Shown piece after piece: positions 53,910 through 64,000 of a stretch of 64,000 nucleotides of DNA (positions within the stretch are counted from its first letter, which is position 1; the number at the start of each line of letters is the position of its first letter). Under the pieces are notes generated by a model. The model saw only the letters and a list, made by a program, of their open reading frames with translations. It searched no databases and was not told the DNA's origin. The position numbers and the translations under genes were made by a program. This stretch comes from Moniliophthora roreri (Eukaryota > Basidiomycota > Agaricomycetes > Agaricales > Marasmiaceae). The stretch covers positions 2,790,001-2,854,000 of the forward strand of contig LATX02000001.1 in assembly GCA_001466705.2 (NCBI GenBank), in the 5' to 3' direction.

Positions 53910-56900
53910 TCAACCCAACCGAGCTTTCTTCGGGTCACTAGCAAGATCGCTTTCAAGCTGGCGCTTGGGAGCGGGGGGCGGGAGGGCCGCGGTACCTGCA
54001 ATGACACCAGTCACCCAGGCATAATCTGCACCAAGAATCACCTGCTGATCCTGAGCCGTTCCGAGCACCTGAAGGATCTTCTGCGCCTCTGCTTGATGGA
54101 TTGGCCATTGCCCCATAGCTACCAGACGTTGTGGTTTAGTAATCTAATGCAAATAATGAGCTTCACGACTCGGGGAAACGTGTGTATAATGAATATTTCA
54201 CCCATAATGTATGCGGACTCCCTGAGCGCATGGTGTTGAAGGTGAAACCTCCCCAGACCGACGCTTTTCGTCGGACTTGCTGTTCAATATGCGTCCGGAT
54301 ACTCTGTTTCTCCCGAACGGAGAGACTGGTCTTGTCTCCAATCAAGAACGGAATGAGATACCGATTACAGTTGTGGCACCCACAACCTGCGGCTCTCAAC
54401 TCGTTCACGGGAATTGCCTGTGAAGGCTTTTGCCCGAGTACATGTCGCGTGAAACTTTTCGTAACTTCAGCCGCAAACACCGAGTATGGTGTCTGCTTGA
54501 GTGAGAGCTGATGCTTGACTAGCAGCTGAGGGAGCTGCATAAGGATCGGGACCAAACCGTCCTTGATGTAGTTGGCGTCAATACCCTTCGGAGACATCAA
54601 AAACTTGGCTAGGGCGGAAGGGACACGTCTCGACATCCGAATAGTGAGACAAAAGTCGAGGAGGTCTATGCCGGTGCAGCGTGTGCTTGAATAAAATCCG
54701 CGACTGTAAGAAGGAATACAAAGTTTCGCAACGTCAAAGGCTTCGATTGCTCGACGTGAACACGAGTCCAGTACTTCTAACAATTGTACTTCCGATTCGG
54801 ATGTTGTGGCCCTGCTTCGAAACGTGGTTAAAGCCCATTTTGCGAGACTTTCCACCGAGTGTCGGTCCATCTTCTTGAGACATTCCGCTGTCAACCTGTA
54901 AGCCAGATATTAGGAAACGTATAGTTGGGATATGTTTGATCGTACCACTGCTTGAGAGAACCGATGGGATCCTCCATATTTTGCAGAGCTTTCTGGGTGC
55001 TGACAGGATGGGATGAATACTCGGGAACAAGCATCTGAAAGGCTTTTGAAAAGAACATGGTGAAGCAGGCCTTGACTGACTGCGGCTTACCCTCGATGAC
55101 CGGAGGCAAGCGATCAACGAGAGACGTATAGTACTGCTTGGCTGGTCGTCGTGGGTGAGTCTCATCCTGTTCGGCTCGACCTTCCCACATGCGTTTGAAT
55201 ATTTGACCTATAGCGTCCAATGTATCGTAGCGGATACACAACTGAAGTACATCCGTAATAGGATCGATGGTGAACACTTCGTTATGATACGTGTGGAAAC
55301 CACTATACGTCTCCTTTTTGGTGGGGAAAGCGTCGGACGCAGCGGCAATAAGACGAACACAATTTTGGAGTATCCGGAAGAGTTCGTCCTTATCAAAGGT
55401 ACATGAAGGTCCCTCACTGACTTCTTGCAGGCGAGTCAGTAATGCAGTCCAGACAACTAGATCGGATGGTTGAATGGTACGGAGGCGAGGCAGAAATCTA
55501 AATGATCGAAATAAGTTTCGGCATCAACAAACTAGCACATACTTACGTATCGCGCAGATATTGAGTGGGGTTTTTCTTGGACTGCAGCGACGATACGACC
55601 CAATCAATCTCCTTGATCTCCAGCTTTTGCAAGGTATCGAGGATGGCCTCTCGTTGTGAGTTGCACCAGCCTATTACAGTGTCGTCTCTAGCGTTGGTAG
55701 CCGCAGTAAGCATCTTCTCGACGAATTGTCCCCGTAAGTCATTTGAGCACTCGCCCATGAATGCTTCGGCGTATCTAAAAAGGGCATTGAAGAAAGACAA
55801 ATGATATAAACCCATCCGACTCACTTCTCTTGGATTTGAGCCCAGTCGAAAGCTTGATAAGCTGTACACAGGCCATCCACTCCGACCAAGCTCAGGACAC
55901 GTTTAGGCCCACAAGCTTCGAGCATGCGGAGAAAGAGCTGAACGTCGTTCCAACGATCAGCGCTATCGCGCAAGCAAGTACAGCTGCGTCTGAGACCCGA
56001 GATATCCGATGTATTACTCTTCAGCCACTCTAGTAAAGCCTCCACCAGTTTCAACTCCCTCGCTGAGGGTGCTTCTGAGAATGATTTAGTGAGGGACGCA
56101 CAGGCAAACTCGCTAACAGCTCCAATGGTGAACTGAACACGAGAAGCCTTGGGTGTTATCAAGAGCACCTTGCTAGACCAGGCTGTGGTTGAAGGAGGGT
56201 CAGCGTGATATTAGAAAGGCAGTCGATACCTTACTATAGGTAAGGGTACCGCTCTACAGGAGCAAAACAATCAGACACTCTATAACGCCATTCAAGGGCA
56301 AAAATTTACCTCGCGGTCATCGCGGTCAAATTTTGAAGTATAATCTCGGTCCGTGAGTTCACCGTTGACACAAAGCCGCTCATGGGCATCACAGCCATGT
56401 AGATAGGGAACACTGATCGTCATTGGCATTCCGTCGAGTGCAACAGCGTTGCATATACGAAAGATTTTGTCGTCCACTCCGTCCATATCGAGCTCGTCCG
56501 GATCAATGTCGTCTTCATCGTCTTCATCAGAGTCCCAGTAACAGCCACTCCTGTACCCACGACCATATCTCTCCAGCATTACGCATCCGGACTCAATGTA
56601 GACTACGTCGGCCAAATGAAGTGTGAAACCATAGGCTCTGGCCAGAGGTGCGATTTGGGTTAGCATAAGACGGTCTGAGCCCTCGAGCGAAGAGGCTTTG
56701 AGATTCGATTTGGAGTAGTCCCGATCCAAAAGACAGATGAGAAGGTCATGAACTTCCTCTTCATCAACATCGATAACACCATTCGCAGTGATATCTTTCC
56801 GGCTGTCCAGATTCTGTCTCCATGATTGAAAGACGTGGTGAAGCTGCTTGTTCCCAACTGACAGCTCTGGAAGACGAGGAATCATGTTGGCCTCACTGAG

Positions 56901-57795
56901 ACAAGACAGCTCGTACTGCAAATAAACGACGAAGCCGGAAAGAACGGGGTCGATACTCTGCCTTACTGCAGAGTATGCGCCTATAGCAATAGTCGACATG
57001 ATATCATGTCCCATTGTCGGGAATGTTTTCCTTTTGCCTTAACAGTCGCAATGAACGTTACCACCAGAATGACGTGAAGGCAAGATGATCGACAGAAACC
57101 CGTATTGGCGAGCGCCTTCGGCAAAGTTGTCTGTATAACGCTGGGCACTTCACGAGGAAACGACAAATGAGCACGAGGGTGAAAACATGGAGAGACAGAC
57201 GCACTCGGCATATGGACCATGTATAACCAAATACCTTAAGCGACATTCAACGACACTAATGGGAACGGAGGTGGCATCCAGAGCGGTGTGAATAGACGAG
57301 ACGACGGTTTGCTTCAGCCACTGGTCCCAGCGCGGATTCTCGAAGACGATCTGATGGTTGAAGAAGCCACGTTTGTGAATATACAGGTTCGCAAACAGAG
57401 TGAGAATTCACCTTGTCGCCCGGGAACCTCCAAACACCCCGCTCTGGCTCCGCAATCATGCCTAGTATTGATGCTTCGATGATCATTCTTGACTGCATAT
57501 CGTTTAGCGGAAGCCCCAATGTCCCAACTCCATCAAGACAAAGACAAGGGTTGGGTGCATCGGAATGAATGGTTGAATGGGCAAATGTACCGTTGGAATG
57601 AAGCTCTCCTGCCAACGCACTGTCCAAACCGGCCTGCAATAAAGGTCATAGTCAATGATCAAGCTCGGAAACGTAAATTGATATTCTTACTCGGATGTCA
57701 GTTAGAGGAGACACGAGCGGTTTCTCGTCTTCGACCTTCTGCCCTTTGTAGCTGTCCCAGTCCTCTATATCCAAGACTTCTTGGGTGGACTCCAT
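53910..57795 (-). CDS. Large 2OG-Fe(II) oxygenase-like protein, probably damaged
   Basis: Minus strand: exons 57795-57691, 57633-57412 and 57350-57235 are clear (MESTQEVLDIEDWDSYKGQ; GTFAHSTIHSDAPNPCLCLD; WDQWLKQTVVSSIHTALDA). The oxygenase region RQYGFLSIILPSRHSGGNVH then TMGHDIMSTIAIGAYSAV follows, and a long helical C-terminal part (VDEEEVHDLLICLLDRDYSK; VLQLCIRYDTLDAIGQIFKR; SGSPHTLWVKYS; LQVLGTAQDQQVILGADYAW) runs to 53910. This architecture matches unnamed agaricomycete 2OG-oxygenase proteins. An in-frame TAA (57041-57039) sits where the 33-kb relative has Glu, and the iron-binding His of HxD appears replaced (RYTDNF). A 63-nt frame-neutral intron with a poor GTTAAG donor could remove the stop. 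Whether it is active is doubtful. Confidence 0.5.
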
Positions 57796-58384
57796 GGGTG
57801 GAAAACAATGTCGGATGTGACAAACGCGCTGCGTCACAGTTCCATGCGTTTCAACTCATTCTCCCACGATTGTGACTTACTGCTGCTCGAAGGAGCATCG
57901 AGGAATCCACAAAGACCCAGTCTGTACTTCCGGAACCACAACGGTAACTTCACTAGGATCCAGCCCCGAATAATGAAACGGGTACTTAGTCGGTTTTCTA
58001 TTTCAGTGAGTCGTCATCTCGGAACGGAGAACAGGGAGCTGAGATGGTGAAAGGAGAAATCGGTTTCTGAGAAGGCATCGGCGTAGCACTGTTTCTGCGT
58101 ATGATCATTCGGTTCTATACATTGCGCCGTGTAGGCATCCGTTCCCATTCGTATATCAAAAATGAGCACAAGAAAATATGTTACAAGAGCGTCGACCAGC
58201 CGGCGGGGACATCAGCGCAGGGGATGGGCCCGTTGAAGCGCGTCGAGTCTTGACGCTTCGATACTCGGAGCTGGTAGACTTGCTTCTTGTTCAAAGCCTG
58301 TACGCTCGTACCTTGAGCAACTTAAACATCATTCACCCGATGCCATCCCCTGATACCACCTGTTTCCATCTTGAGCAGTGATCA
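57796..58384. other. Intergenic, about 590 bases
   Basis: Upstream space shared by the divergent 2OG-oxygenase-like gene and a possible small secreted protein gene. No supported gene. Confidence 0.4.
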
Positions 58385-58814
58385 ATGGGAGGTATAAGAA
58401 CCCCTCGATACATCCTGTTCTTCGTTGCTTTCGAGTCAGCTCTCTCAACAACAGGCAATTCAAACTCACCACTCTCTCTCTCTACTGCCATTATCCTCTT
58501 TACCAGCTCCGCAGCAGCCCTCACTGTAGAGAAACGTCAGGACTGCATCGTCGATGCCAGTATTGTTAAATCCTACCATGATTCTGCTATGCAACGCTAC
58601 CATATCGCATACTCGACTACGAAAGCCGACGCCAATATGAAAAGTGCCTGCGCTGTTTGGTCGGATCAGGTCATCAAAGGGACGTAATTTCCTTTCTTTG
58701 GATACAATCGAATCCTGACACATCTTCATCTTTAGACAGCTGTCCGGTTGGAATTTGGGGGAATGTCCAATGCTATTACAACTCAGTTGTCGGGAGCTGG
58801 ATTATCACCGATAG
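58385..58814 (+). CDS. Possible small secreted protein
   Basis: Exon 58385-58683 and, across a 52-nt GTAATT...TAG intron, exon 58736-58814. The hydrophobic stretch LSLSTAIILFTSSAAALTVE followed by KRQDC looks like a signal peptide ending in a Kex2-type KR site, but about 28 residues precede it, so the true start may lie in another exon. The downstream part (VDASIVKSYHDSAMQRYHIA, SACAVWSDQVIKG) has no family I know. A different frame downstream (58740-59145) is also open, so the 3' end is uncertain. Confidence 0.3.
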
Positions 58815-60089
58815 CGAGGTACTCGGCGTTGCTGGGTGGGCCAGGATCAATTGTATGACTGAAAAATTTTGCGAAGTTTTGGGCCAACCAGATTGGATGT
58901 TGGGTCTAAACTTGAACAATTCAGCATTGGAATTTGCTGAGCTTGGCCTTTTTACCTTGTACGTTCAGCCTCACACAAGAAAGCTTGCGGATGACCTCGA
59001 ATTCAGCTTGGAATCTCTATTCCCTGTCGTTCATTCCCTGAGTTTTCTGGGTTGTTCGGATACGACGTCAAGTTCAGTCATATTCCTGGAGTCGTGTGCA
59101 TTTGAAATGCTTATTTTTGAGGTATGCATATGCCAACCCCGATGACATTGTGTTGGTTTGATGAGTGGTAGCCTGCATTACCATTCTAGCTTCTAGGTCC
59201 TCGAGATCGAGGCGACGGTTCATTTCCAAACGTTGAACAAAGGTGCGTGACCGGCAACTTGCCAGGAATTTTAAGCTGGATTTCGGTCAGTGACGGGCGC
59301 ACTTGGTAAAATGACTTTGGGACGGAATACGTTGGTGAGGTAGTGGGGACTGTCGAGGATGGATTTGAGGGGAGATAGCAATGAGCAAAAAAAGAGGCAC
59401 GAGTCTACAGCTTAGTTGTACTCACCTAGGATTTGCGACCGCATCCTTCATGCTTCCTAAGCTCAATAGGGTCCGAATCCCACTGTTGGATGTTTCATTA
59501 CCTCTTCCAGAGTTTTGGCCACTTTCGCGAGTTGAAACGAGGACAGTTGGCGAGAGTGTGCCCCGGGCGACTGCCGAACGTCGTGCTCGTTTTGGCTAAT
59601 TTTTCACATACGCCGAAGTGGATATGCGCTGAAACGCGACTCAGGTAAGTTTCCTGTATCACAGGCGGATAATGTGACAGCAGACGAGGGATCAGGAATG
59701 ACGCGGTAAACGAGTGACGACGAAGGTGGAGGAGAATCTCAAGTGATTCGGAATAGCCTCGTACTGCACGATCAATGATCAATTTCACCTTGGGCCAATT
59801 CATGAGCATGTTTACTGATACTAATAGTGATACTGACAGGTTTCTTTGCTGTAAATTGCGAACGCGACGCCGACTGCCCTCAGCGCTTGCGCTCGGAACC
59901 TGCCACTAGACATGGATACGTCTCAACAACTGACCTAGAAGTTGATATGACTTTCGTCAGGGATATCAATGACATGATGCGCAAACAAATTGGAGGAAAT
60001 AATGTACATAATGATTAGATATCCGACTTAAGGGTGAGGTATCCGAGTGCGTCCGAAGACAGTGAGGTATCCTTGCATAGAATTCCGAA
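58815..60089. other. Intergenic, about 1.3 kb, no supported gene
   Basis: Open frames of 60-100 codons on both strands (for example 59381-59599 plus, 59498-59809 minus) have no recognisable features or splice structure. Confidence 0.4.
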
Positions 60090-63000
60090 TCATCGACCGT
60101 CAAACATATCATCGAGCAGACTCCTTTCCACAGCGTCCCAGTCCACGTTTGCATAACTCGCGTAAACGCTCTCGTACGTCGATATACTGACGCTCGAGAA
60201 GAAAGGTATCAGTTCTCGGATGCTGTCTATCTGACGCACAGAGCTTAGAAGAGGCTTGCGAGTAGGACGTTGATTGCCAAAAGATGGGAGGTTAGGACCC
60301 GGACTGGGACCCCCAGCGCCCGACGTGGTCGTCTGTATAATAGTACTTGAGCTCAATGAGTTGTTAGAAGGACATAATTTACGCACTCTGGGTAAGCTTC
60401 CTGCAATTTCTGCTAACTGATCCATCATAGCTTCGGGGAACCAGTCATTTGGTCGATATATAGCGTCCACAGTATCAGTGACGAAGATCCATTGATGTCT
60501 AAAAGAACGAGCCTTGTCAGAAACAGTGCGGAAGACATAGAACTGTCACAAACATCTGGAACTCTTCCGTCTGCAATGCCAGTAGTAGGTCAAGACACTT
60601 GCACGCTGAAAGTATCAATGGGAGATCTTCTGATCCATCGCCCGGGAGCGTTGCCATCGTTTGCTCAAAGATGCGGTACTGTGGAAATCAGAGATCAGTA
60701 ATGGAAGCATAGGCTAGGCACATACCAGCTCCGTTAGAAGTACTGGCCAGAAACTTGTAAGATTGTGCGGAGAGAGTCGACAAAGCAACACTCTAATACA
60801 CAGATAGACCTCGCTCTGCACAATAGGTGCACTGACGTTCCGAAGTACATCGACAAGTTTCTCTTGTATCGATGGCAGTTGGGTCAAGTAGTGATTCTTC
60901 TCTCCGGCCAGTAGGACAAGCGATAATCTACGAAGATTGAGCGAACGCTGGAGCATCTCGTATTCCTTATTGGTGAATATATTGGCAGACGGAGTCGAGG
61001 AGATCTTGCCTGCACACGCATATCATTAGGTCGAACTTGACTGGGAAGGTGATACGTACCTAGAAGTTCCGGAAATGCAGTCTTATCTGAATCAAACAGA
61101 GTTCTAATGATAGGTTTCCATATTTCCGCACTGTCAGGAGAGCCGTTGAAAAGCCTGGAGTCATTCAGCAATTCTGCCACGGGAGATCTCCACGCCTTGA
61201 ATGCAGATGGCATGCGGGACATTTCTTGGATCATGGCTACGATCGTTGGGTCGACGTCTAACGGCCTTGGGATGAAGATTAGGATCGGATTTCGCCTGGA
61301 CGAGAGAAGGCTCACTTGCTCCTGCCCTTCAGAGCTGGACCGAGAATATAATATGCAATATTATTGCATATGCCAGCCACCTTGTCATTGTCGACCAAGA
61401 AACGACGAAGGTTAGGGAGAGCACTGGTGGCCAAAGAATCGGTTATCTAGAATCATGTTTATAGTAGGTATAACTCAAAAGTTGGATCAGATCTTACCTG
61501 TGTCACAAGGTCAACATTGGATGCTGGCTTCGATGGTTCTGCTGATAATGACGGCGTGCTGGAATTGAGCTTTTCATCTAGTTTCACATCTGTCGAAGGG
61601 CAGCATTAGCGTTGGCAGACCGCGTGTTCACAGCCACGTACCTCGCAGAGACGGCGAGTCCCTTCCATTGGTAACGAGGGCTTCCTTCGCAGTGCGACGT
61701 ATCCAAGACCCAGAATCATACGATCGACCGACGAAAGTTATGCATGCATCTAGAAGTTTTCCGTAGATTTCCTGAAAAAAGGGCTAAGAGGCCAAATTTA
61801 CAAGGCTAGAAAGAGTTAGGTACCTGTAGCTCTTTACGAATACGCCGGTCTTCCATGGCTGGGGTTTGAGTGATCTTTTCTGCCAGGACAATCACACATC
61901 GTAAAGTTGGGAATGTTTGAGGTTTGAGATCTTTGGTACCACCAACAATCTCCTTCGCGAGCTGATGAAATCGGCCCCATACTTGAATCGCGAGAGGACC
62001 TTCAAGCCGCTGAAGATATTGCTCGAGGAATTGGAAGAGTACCGCATCGGTTCTACAGTGAATTAGGTAAACCTTCTAAAAACAGGGGAGATTTACCCAC
62101 AGATCAGGATTAACCATCTGCTTCTTCTTCTCCGAACCACTAGATATTCGCAAAGAGATACTTTCGCAGACCATGTGGACGGCGTTTTGTGCACTAGCAA
62201 TCAAGACATCGAAGAGTTCGAAAGGAGCATCTGAGGCCAAGGTGAAGTCCTGAGAAAGAATATAAGCACTAAGCATTAACACATAAGGGACGACTCACGG
62301 GAACTTCGGCACTCCAGCACTCCAACATTGACTCAAATACCTCCCCAGATTGAACCCGAAATATGTGCTCTAAGACCCTGCGACATCTTTGCCTCGTTCG
62401 GTTGTAGATGAGAGAGAGGGATTCATCTCTTGATGACGGTATCTCGGGGTTGGACCAAGAAAGTGTACACCAAATGAGATATAGAACCCTCACACCGTCA
62501 TGTAGTGCACGATATGCAGGAGAGCGTGGCTAATGACAATCATCAGATAAAGTCCACCTTAGAGAGATCTCTGGTACTTACTGTTAGCTGCTCGTCGCCG
62601 TTTTGTTGGTTATTGTCCGAACTGAAAACGTTGGACACATACCCCAGAAGACTAGTATTCTCCGCGGGCTTCTCCGACATGGGAGGTTCCTCTTCAGGAA
62701 TAACTTCTTCCGAGGTGTAAGTGAGACCCAGAAGGACCAAACGCTCCAGCGCATTCAATAGCATGACGAACTCTGCATCTGTGGAAGTTGATGTGGCATC
62801 TGAGATGTATTCCTGACCATGCGCGGATAGTGTTATAAGATCCTTCAACGACACAAGGAGCTGCCTGCACACACAGTCATTGAGCGGCGGAACAACTGCC
62901 TGTAGAGTTGGTTGGAATTGAGGAACTGCCATCAATATGAAATCAAGCCAATGCTGAAGGACAGGTCGATTCGATTGTAACGCAATTCCATCTACGAGTG

Positions 63001-64000
63001 TCTGGACGAGTAGCGGATTGACGGAATAGCTTCTGGTTGGTACGTCTGCACTAAGTTCTGCACTAGTAGCCGTCTCTATCGACGTATCGGCAAAGCGCTG
63101 CTGTCTGCTTTTCCGGGAAGTATCGTCGACAGTGAGAGAGGCTGTGATAACAGAATGGAGAAGGTGAAGCAGTTTATTCTGCAGATCAAGTCTCCCGGAG
63201 TGGACGAGGAAATATAGCTTGCCGATGATCACAGCCTCAATAGCTTCTACAGAGATCGCACTGATTTCGCCTCTGGAGACGATGACCTGCAGCAGATCGA
63301 TGCTGGTTGAATGTATTGACAGATTGTGAGGCTGCATTGTCGGTTCCAAAACCGGCTTGGGTTCTGACTGCAGGAAACTTGGAAGAAAGTCGGTGCACGT
63401 TACAGATACGTTTGGAGAAGGCTTACCGCAGCAAAAGCTCTATCAGAACTTCAAGATAGTTGGATTCTGACTCTGGGAAACCGGCTATCACAACCTGGTC
63501 AGAAATGCATCTTGGCGATACTTGAGTTCACTTACAAGCTTCGACCCTTTGTACAAGCGCGGGATAATAAGATTTCTTTATTGAAACCGTTCTCGCGGTC
63601 TTAACGAAGCCCTGTCCACCAAAACGAACGATGGAAAGGAGCATTTCTAAGAGGTGGTAGACATATCTCTGGTCTAGGGGCCGCTCGTATGAGAATCCTG
63701 CAAGTTCCCTGCCTCCAGTCTTAATACTAGTCGAGTTCCGACGAATAGACGGATCCATCAGGTCGAACAGTATCGGATCAAGGACACTGAAAAACACTTT
63801 TAGTGGGGACTTCGGATGATAACGCTAACTATGAGCTCACCGAATATATGACTTGAGATTGCAACGCATCCAAGTCTCTCCCACGCGGCGTAGACTGGGG
63901 TCATCGTTCTTCAAAGCATCAAGGACAATCATCATCGGTACCTTGAACTTGAAACCGGGAGCGAGATTGTCCTCTGAACAGCATTGTCAACAAGGCTCAT
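60090..64000 (-). CDS. DOP1: Dopey (DOP1) family protein, C-terminal part (5' end outside window)
   Basis: Many short-intron exons on the minus strand, entering from beyond 64000. Readable stretches include MMIVLDALKNDDPSLRRVGE, RCNLKSYIR then VLDPILFDLMDP (63780-63950), LDQRYVYHLLEMLLSIVRFG, IDLLQVIVSRGEISAISVEA, NALERLVLLGLTYTSEE, and near the end LQRSLNLRRLSLVLLAGEKN, LSPHNLTSFWPVLLTEL, DAIYRPNDWFPEAMMDQLAE and SIRELIPFFSSVSISTYESV, DWDAVERSLLDDMF at the terminus. These match the leucine-rich C-terminal region of Dopey proteins (yeast Dop1), which act with Mon2 and flippase Neo1 in endosome-Golgi traffic. The stop is at 60092-60090. The family is usually about 1,700-2,000 residues, so the missing part is the N-terminal third or so. 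Confidence 0.85.

Overview
This is nuclear DNA of a filamentous basidiomycete, most likely an agaricomycete. The genes are dense and carry many short introns, mostly 50-65 nt with GTRNGT...YAG borders. The gene set also fits: a DNMT1-type methyltransferase, fungal ergosterol enzymes, an NCS1 permease, fungus-type F-box/LRR genes and secreted cysteine-rich proteins. Coordinates for spliced genes are outer limits; exon positions were inferred by hand from splice signals, frame and family conservation, and are given in each entry.

Layout. 1-9.9 kb: 5' part of a DNMT1-like methyltransferase (running off the left edge), a broken eRF1 copy, a GFA-type zinc enzyme, an Ies4-like protein, an ING-family PHD protein and a VTC1-like protein. 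10-18 kb: an ammonium transporter, cytidine deaminase, squalene epoxidase (ERG1) and a decayed F-box gene. 18.6-31.2 kb: RNase H1, a small secreted protein, a BMT5-like rRNA methyltransferase, mitochondrial uL10m head-to-head with the polyadenylation factor Fip1, an F-box/LRR-type gene and a secreted protein built of four cysteine-rich repeats. 31.2-38.7 kb is poorer in genes: a decayed 2OG-Fe(II) oxygenase-like fragment, an unrecognised gene, a four-helix membrane protein and an F-box relic. 38.7-53 kb: sterol C-8 isomerase (ERG2), a coiled-coil protein, a membrane protein, an NCS1 permease, the SNF1/AMPK beta subunit, a tRNA-Asp with an intron, ATP synthase subunit e, a Hat2/RbAp48 WD40 protein, a YSY6/RAMP4 protein and a tiny proline/serine-rich ORF. 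53.9-64 kb: a large 2OG-oxygenase-like gene (probably decayed), a possible small secreted protein, and the 3' part of a Dopey (DOP1) gene running off the right edge.

There is no obvious functional cluster. Most genes are housekeeping functions (chromatin, RNA processing, mitochondria, sterols, nitrogen uptake). I see no convincing large undescribed system. The most unusual signals are small-scale: two adjacent homologous introns around a 12-nt exon in the ammonium transporter, a start codon apparently split by an intron in Fip1 and a one-codon first exon in YSY6, several GC-AG introns, an eRF1 relic with a lost stop-recognition cysteine, the four-unit secreted repeat protein, and an inverted pair of related 2OG-oxygenase-like genes.
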